From assembly GCA_047632755.1 (NCBI GenBank), contig JBLIDT010000003.1:1-64000 (forward strand): 64,000 nt of DNA, given 5' to 3'. The DNA comes from JAKVAV01 sp047632755. GTDB lineage: Bacteria; Bacteroidota; Bacteroidia; Flavobacteriales_D; Cryomorphaceae. This document shows, one piece after another, positions 16,906-25,304 of this stretch (its first letter is position 1; each line of letters begins with the position of its first letter). A model generated the notes under the pieces. It made no database searches, was not told where the DNA came from, and was given only the letters and a program-made list of their open reading frames with translations. A program made the position numbers and the translations under genes.

Positions 16906-17123
16906 GATTTTTAAATCTTCGTGCGCCTTGCTAATGAACTCTCTAGAGCAGCCACTTGAGTTTATTTACAGACTCTAGGTAAAATCTGATTCTCCTCACT
17001 GAGGGAAAACGTTGAGAATTCAGCAGGCATCGAGCCTGATGAATTTCATTGTGACCGTAACGCGACAAGAAATGTTCAAAACCAAAATGCATTAATAACT
17101 TGGCCAGCGTTGCCCCACAACGA

Positions 17124-17141
17124 TCCCGATAGCTATCGGGA
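17124..17141. repeat. 18-bp perfect palindrome (REP-like)
   Basis: TCCCGATAGCTATCGGGA reads the same on both strands. No gene or operator logic explains it locally. Such short perfect palindromes are commonly multicopy in Bacteroidota genomes; a genome-wide count would decide. Confidence 0.65.
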
Positions 17142-17470
17142 CAGGTCACGCCGACTTTCAGTTGCCTGGCGCACGTGAGCTAATCACATTTAAAAGTTTA
17201 TGACTTTCCGCTTGCCTACGGTTCTAAATAAAGCACTACCGAATCTCCTAAAAGTAACAGTATGCTCTGAAATAAAAGGCTAATTGACTTCTATCGGACG
17301 GCCTTATTAATTTCTCTTAGAAAACAAGCAAAAACGAAGCGTAACCGCACCCATGTCTGAGCTCAGGCACCGGAAGCTCCGCTTCCGTAAATGCCGTTAG
17401 CGAGTTTGGGTAAGATAGTGCAGGGTTGTGTAGTTTTCGTGGAGAAATTAATACAGCCTTGACTTTTTTC

Positions 17471-17498
17471 TCCCTTTTTGTGTCAAGACAAAAAGGGA
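17471..17498. repeat. 11-base-stem hairpin upstream of tpiA
   Basis: TCCCTTTTTGT and ACAAAAAGGGA flank a GTCAAG loop, 142 bases before the tpiA ATG. It could be a terminator remnant or a transcript-leader structure; poor T tail on the plus strand argues against a functional terminator. Confidence 0.45.
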
Positions 17499-17639
17499 TT
17501 TAAAGGGAAATTATACTTATGCAGTAGATGGAAATTATCACATGATCAACCATCACTGTATCGAAGCGAAAAGTCATATAAAAGATTAAGAAGGTTATAT
17601 TTACGGCTCACTTTATGGAAGTGTAAAAACAATGAAACT

Positions 17640-18404
17640 ATGAGAAAACCGCTAGTAGCAGGAAATTGGAAAATGAATATGAACCACGGCGATGCCAAAG
17701 CACTTCTGGAAGCGCTGGTAAGCCGATCGAACGAGATTCCAACTGGGGTAGATGTAATGGTGGCGCCACCTTCGCTTTACCTTTCGGAAATGGCTGGACA
17801 CGCCAATGATGCGGTAGCGGTTGGTTCGCAAGATGTGAGTACCCACCAAGGCGACGGTGCTTATACGGGAGAGTTTTCTGCCGCTATGTTGGCTTCTGCG
17901 GGAGTGCACTACGCGATAGTAGGTCACAGCGAGCGACGTCAATACCACGGCGAGACGGACGAATTGATTCGAGAGAAAATTGCCGCATGTATCACAGCGG
18001 GCGTTCGACCAGTGTATTGCTGTGGCGAAGTATTGGAAGAAAGAGAAAGTGGAAAGCATGTGGCCGTCGTAGCCAACCAAGTGAAAGTGGCTTTGCACGG
18101 CTTTTCTGCCGAAGAATTGAAAGATCTAATAGTGGCTTACGAACCCGTTTGGGCCATCGGAACGGGCAAAACAGCCACCTCCGACCAAGCGCAAGAGATG
18201 CACGCGGAGATACGCAATATGTTGAGTGAAGTCCTCAACACTGATTTTGCAGACAACGTTCGAATCCTTTACGGCGGAAGCGCCAAGCCTGGCAATGCGG
18301 TCGAGCTTTTCTCTCAACCAGATGTAGACGGCGGATTGATTGGAGGTGCGGCTTTGAAGGTGGATGACTTTTTAGCTATTATTAAGGCTGCTGGACAAAA
18401 TTAG
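17640..18404 (+). CDS. tpiA: Triose-phosphate isomerase
   Basis: Interconverts dihydroxyacetone phosphate and glyceraldehyde 3-phosphate in glycolysis/gluconeogenesis, in the cytoplasm. 254 residues from ATG 17640, the normal length; the open frame extends to 17478 but the extra 54 residues have no family counterpart. Catalytic residues are visible: K11 in AGNWKMN, H96 in VGHSERR, E168 in AYEPVWAIGTG. The phosphate loop (YGGSAKPGNA) and GGLIGGAALK are intact. Followed by a strong terminator at 18442. Confidence 0.97.
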   Translation: MRKPLVAGNWKMNMNHGDAKALLEALVSRSNEIPTGVDVMVAPPSLYLSEMAGHANDAVAVGSQDVSTHQGDGAYTGEFSAAMLASAGVHYAIVGHSERRQYHGETDELIREKIAACITAGVRPVYCCGEVLEERESGKHVAVVANQVKVALHGFSAEELKDLIVAYEPVWAIGTGKTATSDQAQEMHAEIRNMLSEVLNTDFADNVRILYGGSAKPGNAVELFSQPDVDGGLIGGAALKVDDFLAIIKAAGQN

Positions 18405-18441
18405 CGCCTTTACTTTCGGAGATAGAATATACGAGCAGATT

Positions 18442-18472
18442 AAAATCCCAATGCTATGAGCGTTGGGATTTT
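18442..18472 (+). terminator. Terminator after tpiA
   Basis: AAAATCCCAATGC pairs with GCGTTGGGATTTT (one T-G wobble) around a TATGA loop, with the A-run/T-run flanks of a bidirectional rho-independent terminator, 38 bases after the tpiA stop. Confidence 0.8.
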
Positions 18473-18702
18473 ATTGTTTGACGCAAAGGCGATGACCTCT
18501 ATATTACTTCACTGATTCGAATTGAAAATAGGCCCTAGAATATTAGTGTGCTAATAACCTGAGTCAGCTCTGTATTCAACATTGGCAATAGTTAAGATTT
18601 TTCTCTAGATTTAATTTGTAATTTAAAGAGGGTGCATATTAATACACCTACATTCGCACTCGGCGCGGGAAAAGAGTTTCATTTTTTTGCATAAACACAA
18701 TT

Positions 18703-19515
18703 ATGAAAGTACAATCGCTTCTATTCGTCCTATGCATTCTTGCTTCATCTCTGGTATTTGCGCAAGACGATACCGCAACAAATGATGACGGCCTCTCTGA
18801 AGAAGCCAAACTTGCCAAGGCGACCCAAAACCCTTTGGCAGCTATGTACAGTTTGCCCTTTCAAAACAATACCACTTTTAATGTAGGCCCAGAAAAACGC
18901 TCACAGAATGTCTTAAATATTCAGCCCGTCATTCCTGTGAGTATTGGCGAGGGCGTTAATTTGATAAACCGAGTTATTCTGCCAATCATAACACAGCCTT
19001 ACGGTGAGGATGGAGTTAATTCATCAACAGGAATTGGCGATATAAGCTACACTGCATGGTTTTCTCCTACAAAAGCTTCCAAAGTCACTTGGGGTGTTGG
19101 GCCTGTTTTTCAAATACCAACGGCTTCTAAGGATATTTATGGAAGTGCTGAATTTGGGCTTGGTCCATCTCTTGTGGCGCTTACGTCAATTCAGAAATGG
19201 GTTGCTGGTATTGTAGTTAACAACGTATGGACTTTTGGAGATGCGGAAGAGAATAAGTTTCTACTGCAGTATTTCGTGAATTACAATTTACCAAAAGCTT
19301 GGTACATCGTTTCCGCGCCAATTATGACGGCCGATTGGACGGCTGAGAGCAGTCAGCAATGGATTGTTCCTTTAGGCGGAGGAGCGGGTAAAGTATTTAA
19401 ATTGGGCAACCAGCCTATCAATATAAATACCCAAGCCTACTACAATGCCATAACACCCGATGGATTTGGTGATTGGCAACTGAGAGTGCAATTGCAGTTC
19501 TTGTTTCCGAAATAA
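18703..19515 (+). CDS. Predicted outer-membrane barrel protein
   Basis: 270 residues with a signal peptide (MKVQSLLFVLCILASSLVFA, then Q) and a run of amphipathic strands (INRVILPIITQPYG, TGIGDISYTAWFSPTK, WGVGPVFQIPTAS, FGDWQLRVQLQFLFP). The order N-terminal QNPLAAMYSLPFQNN, then GxGDI and GxGPVF strands matches proteins often labelled transporter or neuromedin-U-like in marine bacteria. The function is unknown. It ends in a barrel-like LQFLFPK. Single gene between tpiA and the metallo-hydrolase. Confidence 0.7.
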   Translation: MKVQSLLFVLCILASSLVFAQDDTATNDDGLSEEAKLAKATQNPLAAMYSLPFQNNTTFNVGPEKRSQNVLNIQPVIPVSIGEGVNLINRVILPIITQPYGEDGVNSSTGIGDISYTAWFSPTKASKVTWGVGPVFQIPTASKDIYGSAEFGLGPSLVALTSIQKWVAGIVVNNVWTFGDAEENKFLLQYFVNYNLPKAWYIVSAPIMTADWTAESSQQWIVPLGGGAGKVFKLGNQPININTQAYYNAITPDGFGDWQLRVQLQFLFPK

Positions 19516-19641
19516 CTGTAATTTAACTCCCGTTCAATACAAATCTATCAGTAGGATTTACTTGATTCGTTGTGTGAGATCAGCGCACTGAGTTGCGATC
19601 TTGCGGCGATACTTCATTCTTAACGAATCCAACAAGTCCCA

Positions 19642-20319
19642 TTGAAAAGCACCTTTAAAAAGTTTCTATTCATTGCCACCATACTGCTTTGTTCGAGCGC
19701 AGCATTTGGCCAAACCAATGAGATTAAGATCAAGTTCATTGGCAATTGCGGGCTGTATATGACCGATGGGAATTTGAATATTTACTTCGACTTTCCGTAC
19801 AAGTCGGGAGCGTTTAATTACATGGAATACGAGAATGCGGAGCTGGATAGCATAAAAGAGAATGCGATTTTTGTGTTTACTCACAAACACCCCGATCATT
19901 ACGCTAGCAAGCGTATGCGGAAAGTGCTCAGAAAGAAGCAGGGCCAGAAGTACGGCAAGTGGAACATCGATATGCTGGAGCAACTCAGCGATACCACTGC
20001 CGATTTTTCCATCCAAGCCATCGAAACGAATCACTCGCTTTCGTTCAAGCACTATTCCTATCTGATGATCTGGCATGGGAAGAAAATCTACATCTCGGGA
20101 GATTGCGAAACAGCGGACACCATCTTAACGATGACCGATCTCGATTGGGCATTCGTTCCGACATGGATCGTAGTCGATGCCATTGAAAAGGAGAAGGAAA
20201 TTGATGCAAGGATGATCGGAGTCTATCATTTGTATCCGACTCAAATCGTCAACAATGGAAAGCCAGAGAAATACAAGATTCTAGAGAATCAAGGTGAGGT
20301 GATTTCATTGACTTATTGA
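19642..20319 (+). CDS. Secreted MBL-fold metallo-hydrolase
   Basis: 225 residues from a TTG start, chosen because it immediately precedes a signal peptide (KSTFKKFLFIATILLCSSAA, then FGQ). The metal signature is FTHKHPDHY (H81, H83, D85, H86), a later CETAD region with SGDCE supplying the bridging acid, and H-Y-L-Y-P near the end as the last His. This resembles UlaG-like or RNase Z-unrelated small MBL enzymes. It would be periplasmic; the substrate is unknown. No operon partner. Confidence 0.85.
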   Translation: MKSTFKKFLFIATILLCSSAAFGQTNEIKIKFIGNCGLYMTDGNLNIYFDFPYKSGAFNYMEYENAELDSIKENAIFVFTHKHPDHYASKRMRKVLRKKQGQKYGKWNIDMLEQLSDTTADFSIQAIETNHSLSFKHYSYLMIWHGKKIYISGDCETADTILTMTDLDWAFVPTWIVVDAIEKEKEIDARMIGVYHLYPTQIVNNGKPEKYKILENQGEVISLTY

Positions 20320-20394
20320 GGCGATACTGAAGTTGTGGTAATTTCGAGCCACGTATTTGGACAAGTATTGCTTATTCGTTTTTTTCAAGAGGCT

Positions 20395-20424
20395 TTTGGC
20401 TTTTGAGTGGGTCCTTTAGATTTG
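20395..20424 (+). promoter_or_regulatory. Possible Bacteroidota promoter for blaI/M56 pair
   Basis: TTTG at 20395-20398 and TAGATTTG at 20417-20424 are separated by 18 bases, near the phylum consensus TTTG-N19-21-TAnnTTTG. It lies upstream of the twin operators. Weak because such motifs occur by chance in AT-rich DNA. Confidence 0.3.
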
Positions 20425-20466
20425 GGATTAACCAGAGTCGATTCATCTTCTCATCTTTTTTATCGC

Positions 20467-20480
20467 TCTACGTTTGTAGA
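20467..20480. promoter_or_regulatory. BlaI/MecI-type operator 1
   Basis: TCTACGTTTGTAGA, a dyad with TCTAC/GTAGA arms and a 4-base centre, about 50 bases before the BlaI-type start. TACA/TGTA-type dyads are the established targets of BlaI/MecI/CopY repressors. Confidence 0.75.
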
Positions 20481-20493
20481 ACAAAATAATTAC

Positions 20494-20507
20494 TCTACAT
20501 TTGTAGA
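20494..20507. promoter_or_regulatory. BlaI/MecI-type operator 2
   Basis: TCTACATTTGTAGA, same dyad as operator 1 with one centre change. The centres are 27 bases apart, and both copies share the longer direct repeat CTCTACRTTTGTAGAACAA, so two repressor dimers could sit side by side and autoregulate the operon. Confidence 0.75.
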
Positions 20508-20529
20508 ACAACGACTATATAGATAGAGT

Positions 20530-20901
20530 ATGAAATTATCAAAAGCAGAAGAACAAGTCATTCACCATCTATGGAAATTGGATAAGGCTTTTATGAAAGA
20601 CCTTATTCAAGAATACGACCTTCCAAAACCTGCAACGACGACCATTGCTACGCTTCTAAAACGAATGAAGGACAAAGGGTTTATTGACTATGAAGTGCAT
20701 GGCGCTTCTCGGCAGTATTTTGCACTGATCGACAAAGCCGATTATTTCAAAGGTCAGTTCAGCGGAATGCTTCAGAACTTCTTCGGCAACTCTGCGGCGC
20801 AATTTGCCTCTTTCTTTACCAAGTCAACGGATCTGACTCAAAAAGAACTAGAAGAGCTTCGGGAAATCATTGACTTAGAAATAGCAAAAAAGAAGAAATG
20901 A
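20530..20901 (+). CDS. BlaI/MecI/CopY-family repressor
   Basis: 123 residues with an N-terminal winged helix (MKLSKAEEQVIHHLWKLDKA; recognition region KPATTTIATLLKRMKDKGFI at 33-52) and a C-terminal dimerisation helix set. Family members are dimers released from DNA by proteolysis triggered by a membrane M56 peptidase; the gene for such a peptidase overlaps this one by four bases (ATGA). Twin dyads just upstream are the likely operators. The inducing signal is unknown and need not be a beta-lactam. Confidence 0.92.
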   Translation: MKLSKAEEQVIHHLWKLDKAFMKDLIQEYDLPKPATTTIATLLKRMKDKGFIDYEVHGASRQYFALIDKADYFKGQFSGMLQNFFGNSAAQFASFFTKSTDLTQKELEELREIIDLEIAKKKK

Positions 20902-22064
20902 TCGTCTATCTAATCAAATCAACTTTCTGCCTAGCTGCCGTTCTTGGTATCTATCACTTGCTTCTGGAGCGAGAGAGCTTGCATCGGTTTAAGCGTTTCT
21001 TTTTGCTGGGAGGCCTTGGATTTTCTTTCTTGATTCCGCTTATTACCATTGGCCATACTGAATACATTCGTGACTCAAATACCAGCGGTCGATACCTACT
21101 TGAAGTGATTTCCAGCGATGCGGTAGCGCCATCAGTTTTACCTCAATACGCTGCGTCATTTGTGTTTTCGGTAGTGTATTTACTCATAGCCACTGCGCTG
21201 CTACTGCGTTTTACCATTCAGGTAGTTGGGCTTATTCGCAAAGCAAGACGGCACAGAAATATCTCATTCAAAAATGCCACGCTGGTACTCGTGAATGAGC
21301 AGATTGTGCCCTACACTTTTTGCCATTACATTTTCATTGACAAAGCTGATTACCTTAACAACGTTATTGAATCTGAATTGCTGACGCATGAGTTGACACA
21401 TGCACGGCAAGCTCATTCTTTAGACATATTAATTGTAGAGCTTTTTCGCGTCGTGTTTTGGTTCAATCCAGTTCTCCCTTTTTTGAAGCGAGCTATTCAA
21501 GCCAATCACGAGTATTTGGCCGACAAGGAAGTAATCGAAACGCATCAGCACATTCCGCAATACCAACGCTTATTATTGGACAAAGTATCTGGCAATACAA
21601 GAATTCACCTTGCCAGTAATTTCACTTATCGACTCACTAAAAAACGATTGAAAATGATGACAAAATCAACAAATAAAATGCGCGCACGGTTTTTTATTTC
21701 TGCAACCTTGCCGCTTATGGCAGCTTTGGTTCTGCTCTTTGGTAAAACAACAATGGCACAGGAAAAAAGCACAACCCAAACCGAGGAGATAAGCACGGCA
21801 AACGACACATATTTTAAGGATGCTATTTTCGTTTGTCCTAAAGAGGACGGAACGAAAGTATACACGCCCTATACATCGCTTTCGGACGCCGAGAAAAGTA
21901 AAATCCCACCGCTACCGCCCTTGCCACAGAGTAAAGATGGATCTGCTCTAAGTCCATTGGCAAAAGGAACAGTTGTACAAGTAACGGAAGAGGGACAAGT
22001 TAAAATATTGAAAGACAAAACTGTTCCAGCGCCAGCGCCACCGCCACCGCCGAAAAGAAAATAG
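20898..22064 (+). CDS. BlaR1-like M56 membrane metallopeptidase with Pro-rich tail
   Basis: 388 residues: membrane helices at about 5-20, 33-50, 88-110 and 270-286, a zinc-peptidase HELTH motif (H164-H168) and the third ligand region NHEYLADKEV (203-212). It should cleave or destabilise the BlaI-type repressor encoded upstream (ATGA overlap). After the last helix (about 270-286) there is only about 100 residues, low in structure and ending PAPAPPPPPKRK; no penicillin-binding sensor domain and no TonB-box domain, unlike BlaR1 proper. So what it senses is open; the proline-rich periplasmic tail could bind cell wall or another protein. Confidence 0.88.
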   Translation: MIVYLIKSTFCLAAVLGIYHLLLERESLHRFKRFFLLGGLGFSFLIPLITIGHTEYIRDSNTSGRYLLEVISSDAVAPSVLPQYAASFVFSVVYLLIATALLLRFTIQVVGLIRKARRHRNISFKNATLVLVNEQIVPYTFCHYIFIDKADYLNNVIESELLTHELTHARQAHSLDILIVELFRVVFWFNPVLPFLKRAIQANHEYLADKEVIETHQHIPQYQRLLLDKVSGNTRIHLASNFTYRLTKKRLKMMTKSTNKMRARFFISATLPLMAALVLLFGKTTMAQEKSTTQTEEISTANDTYFKDAIFVCPKEDGTKVYTPYTSLSDAEKSKIPPLPPLPQSKDGSALSPLAKGTVVQVTEEGQVKILKDKTVPAPAPPPPPKRK

Positions 22065-22402
22065 GGAATATGTTATTTTTCACCTTTAGCCAGATTAGCC
22101 TTTTTGTGAGCGGCATAAGCATTCTTCTAATTCGCAAAAACCCCATTTTATAGAACAATGTAGTTCAAGCGTAACAGCAGGAACAGCTTGTTATAAAGAA
22201 ACCGTGAAAGGAATAGCTTGACCGAAATCATCCATCGTCACTTCAAATTTATCGACTCATAAACTTCGATTATTGTTGTTTGTAGTGAGTTTATAGGTCA
22301 ATAGACTTCGTTCTTAAGTCGATAAAGGAAAGTTATTGGTATGTAAGACCTTATCATCAGTGTTTTAATTTTCCACGCAGGAGCATAGTCCTGCGGAAAT
22401 CC
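22065..22402. other. Intergenic stretch between convergent genes
   Basis: 338 bases with no coding frame. It contains the hairpin at 22376-22395 and a loosely repeated ATCGACTCATAAACTTCG / AATAGACTTCG pattern around 22248-22310 that I could not assign. Confidence 0.5.
22376..22395 (-). terminator. Probable terminator of the HTH-TPR gene
   Basis: CGCAGGA and TCCTGCG flank GCATAG eight bases beyond the minus-strand stop codon; the stem extends with an interrupted TTCC/GGAA. The T tail on the minus strand is poor, so termination is likely but not strong. Confidence 0.5.
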
Positions 22403-24499
22403 CTACAAATCATTCTTCTCAGGAGCTAGCATACCTTCTTTTTCTAGCATTGCCCTTATTTGCTCATGCTCATTCCAGAATTTATCGTTGATCTTCTTTA
22501 GGGTACTTTTAAAATCAGGATGATCCTTCATTAGTGAGGTAATCGGGTCTTTTTCTAAAAACAAAACGATCCAGTATTGATATTTCTCTTTCTCAGAAAA
22601 TGCCTTGAAGTGATCCATCGCCTTTTCTATGTTTCCTGCAGTTGCATAATAACCTGATAAGCCTAACTCTTGGTAAATGGATTGGTCATTTTCAGCATAT
22701 TCTAGATAACTGACATAGAATGCTAATGCTTTTTCCTTTCTTCCAAGTTGTTCTAACACAAAGCCCATTTTGAGATCCTCACTCTGGTAGATATCCAGTT
22801 GCAATGTGGACCTGATCTCAATCAGTTTTTCATAATACTTCCACGATTCTTCATACGCCCCCATCGTGTAGCATACTTTGGCTATCTCTTGAATGATATC
22901 AATTCGGGTGGTGTCCTGTTGTAGTATTTCTATTAACTCCAACTTGGTCCGCTTTAGGTCAAAATCCTTAGCTAGCTTGATATACGAGTGCAAATACTGG
23001 GAGTACAAATTTTCAGGATTGTAAGACAGAGATTTTTGCACGTAAGATTCAGCTTCATCTATAAAACCAGTCTGCACCAAAGCATTGCTCAGGTGTAAAT
23101 AAGCATAGCTGGCTGTTACAGAATCTAAATTGGCTACACCAGACTGAATACCCTGTAATGCATGCTCCAGATATTTTTCAGTGTTGGGTGTGATAGTGGC
23201 ATAAATATTAGAAAGAAAATGGTGTATCCAAGCGGTGTTGGGATAGTAGATCAATACTTTTTCAAATGAACCAATCGCCAGATCATACTCCTCCATTTGC
23301 ATAAAGTACAGGGCATTAGCTATCAGGCTTTCACCAAGGTCAGGATCCAAGAGCATGGCCTTATCCCTGTAATTCTTAAGCTCTTCAGTATGCTGCTTTT
23401 CCGCTCGAAACAGATCTAGATAGTAGCAGGCTATGGCTATGTTCGCATAGGCATCGGCAAATTCTCCATCTTCTTGAATGGCCTTTTTAAATTGCTCAAT
23501 GCTACCAAGTAAGCCCTTACCTGTTTCATCCCTCAATAATACCAGGCCCTTGAGATAGTAATCATATGCTACCAGATTATTGGTGGGCACCGTCTCTATC
23601 CTCTCATTCTCCTCAGGGGTAATGATCGCATTAATCTCACTCGCTATGCTTTTGGCCACCTCACTTTGCAAGTCAAAAACATCCTTCAGCTCGCGCTTAT
23701 ACCTTTTCGACCACAGATGTTTATCGCTTGGAGCTTCTATCAACTGAATGGTCAGCAAAATCTCATTACCAATTTTTTGTCCGCTGCCCTCAATAAAATA
23801 ACTCACATTGAGTTCCTCTGACAGCTCAGGAATTGTTTTGGATATCCCACGATACTTCTCGACGCTCGTCCTGCTGGTCACTTTTATGTCCTCGATCTTT
23901 TGGAAATTATCTAGGATAGCTTCCATCAGGCCGTTCATAAAATAAATATTGGTGCTATCGTCACTGTCATTTTTGAATGGCAACACCGCTATAGACTTGC
24001 TCAGACCTTTTGGAATAGGCTGTTCCTCCTTGGGCAAGATAAACAAGACAATAGCCAATAGCACAACAATGGATACCAATAGACCGATGACTTTGCCTTT
24101 CTTTTTATCAACTCCGCCTGGCGTTTCAGGTACCTCTATCTCTTCCTCAAGCTGAGCTCTAACGCCCGCCTCGCCTGGTGTATATCCGTATAATTCTCTG
24201 AAGCATTTTGTGAAATAGGAGGTGCTGCTAAATCCAACTTTATAGGAAATCTCTGAAACAGTTAAAGAGTCATCTTTTAGCAGAACCTTGGCATTGTGCA
24301 GCCTTACATTTCTGATTAATACACTGACTGATTCGCTCGTTTCTTGCTTTACTTTTCTGAGCAGGTTAGACCGACTCATGCCAATGTTTTCTGCCAATTC
24401 GGCTACTCCGAAACTCTCATCAGCTAGATTATCTTCAATAACCGCAACGATTTTTTGAAGAAATGCACTTTTATAGGTTTGAAAATGTGACATATACAA
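22403..24499 (-). CDS. Membrane-anchored AraC-type HTH / TPR regulator
   Basis: 698 residues in unusual order: an N-terminal AraC-type double HTH (about 12-112, with GVAELAENIGMSRSNLLRKV and ISYKVGFSSTSYFTKCFRE), a single membrane helix (about 137-156, KVIGLLVSIVVLLAIVLFIL), a FlgO/TolB-like domain beginning KSIAVLPFKNDSDD (168-181), then TPR helices to the end (about 300-680). The DNA-binding part is therefore cytoplasmic and the TPR part periplasmic. The start ATG is followed by a second in-frame ATG two codons on. It is a one-component sensor; its target genes are unknown. It shares its FlgO-like/TPR body with the cyclase fusion at 43391. Confidence 0.9.
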   Translation of the reverse strand: MYMSHFQTYKSAFLQKIVAVIEDNLADESFGVAELAENIGMSRSNLLRKVKQETSESVSVLIRNVRLHNAKVLLKDDSLTVSEISYKVGFSSTSYFTKCFRELYGYTPGEAGVRAQLEEEIEVPETPGGVDKKKGKVIGLLVSIVVLLAIVLFILPKEEQPIPKGLSKSIAVLPFKNDSDDSTNIYFMNGLMEAILDNFQKIEDIKVTSRTSVEKYRGISKTIPELSEELNVSYFIEGSGQKIGNEILLTIQLIEAPSDKHLWSKRYKRELKDVFDLQSEVAKSIASEINAIITPEENERIETVPTNNLVAYDYYLKGLVLLRDETGKGLLGSIEQFKKAIQEDGEFADAYANIAIACYYLDLFRAEKQHTEELKNYRDKAMLLDPDLGESLIANALYFMQMEEYDLAIGSFEKVLIYYPNTAWIHHFLSNIYATITPNTEKYLEHALQGIQSGVANLDSVTASYAYLHLSNALVQTGFIDEAESYVQKSLSYNPENLYSQYLHSYIKLAKDFDLKRTKLELIEILQQDTTRIDIIQEIAKVCYTMGAYEESWKYYEKLIEIRSTLQLDIYQSEDLKMGFVLEQLGRKEKALAFYVSYLEYAENDQSIYQELGLSGYYATAGNIEKAMDHFKAFSEKEKYQYWIVLFLEKDPITSLMKDHPDFKSTLKKINDKFWNEHEQIRAMLEKEGMLAPEKNDL

Positions 24500-24706
24500 G
24501 TGTTAGCAGAGGGACAATAATCGGCAATTTAAAGACCATTTACAAGAGGCCTATTTCAGCATTTTGCGCCATAGTTTATAGCCCATCATCATAATTTCTA
24601 CACAAAACGCATAGCTCATATCTCTTGCTGCATCATTGTTTAGTAGCGCTCCAGACTTTGCCAGAGATTTGTGTCACCAAATAATTACTGAACAACTAAA
24701 TACAAA

Positions 24707-25297
24707 ATGATGAAAAATTTAAAATTAACAACCGTACAAAAATGGTTTGCTTTAAGTCTAGCCGTTCTCTTTTTAGGAACTACATCTTGCAATCAAGCGG
24801 AAGAGAACTCTTCTGAAGAAACTAAAATTGAAGTCCCTAGCACCACTATTCAAGACGCCACATTTTTTGGAAACACTGATGCTATCAAAGGGCACATTGC
24901 AGCTAAAACAGACCTAAACCAAAAAGATGACTACGGGTCGACCCCTATGCATATTGCCGCCACATTTGGAAAAACTGACGTAGCACTTTTATTGATTGCT
25001 GGTGGAGCCAATCTGAATGAGCAAAGTGCTGACGGATCGACCCCATTGCATACGGCTGCCTTTTTTGGACGAACAGATATTGTAAAAGCATTGCTTGACA
25101 ATAAAGCTGATGTTACCATGAGAAACAGCTACAATTCAACAGCATTGGAGTCCGTTTCTGCATCCTTTGATGAAGTGAAGCCTATCTACGATCAACTTAG
25201 TAAAGACCTAGGTCCATTTGGACTAAAGCTAGATTATGATCAGCTTAAAGCTAACCGACCTGTCATTGCTGAGATGATTTCAAACAGTATACAATAG
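24707..25297 (+). CDS. Ankyrin-repeat lipoprotein
   Basis: 196 residues. The lipobox GTTSC gives a lipidated Cys near residue 28. Three to four ankyrin repeats occupy about 48-150 (DYGSTPMHIAATFGKTDVAL, DGSTPLHTAAFFGRTDIVKA and a partial NSTALESVSASFDEV). It is likely a protein-binding envelope lipoprotein. It is followed by an acyltransferase gene after seven bases. Confidence 0.85.
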   Translation: MMKNLKLTTVQKWFALSLAVLFLGTTSCNQAEENSSEETKIEVPSTTIQDATFFGNTDAIKGHIAAKTDLNQKDDYGSTPMHIAATFGKTDVALLLIAGGANLNEQSADGSTPLHTAAFFGRTDIVKALLDNKADVTMRNSYNSTALESVSASFDEVKPIYDQLSKDLGPFGLKLDYDQLKANRPVIAEMISNSIQ

Positions 25298-25304
25298 CCG
25301 AGTA

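Larger units (their letters stand above)
16805..17639. other. 835-base gene-free, repeat-rich stretch before tpiA
   Basis: No coding frame is convincing. It holds the dispersed repeat copy at 16857-16905, the 18-base palindrome at 17124-17141, a CGGAAGC-TCC-GCTTCCG hairpin at 17371-17387 and an 11-base-stem hairpin at 17471-17498. The density of dyads suggests accumulated REP/MITE-like elements rather than a lost gene. The tpiA promoter must lie at its right end. Confidence 0.6.

Noticed and set aside
16805..17639. tRNA, small RNA gene or IS remnant before tpiA
   Set aside because: No cloverleaf, transposase fragment or terminal repeats beyond the short dyads described.
17652..18098. Minus-strand 148-residue frame inside tpiA
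   Set aside because: Antisense to an intact tpiA, no features of its own.
20898..22064. Beta-lactam resistance sensor BlaR1
   Set aside because: No penicillin-binding sensor domain and no beta-lactamase gene is adjacent to the pair.
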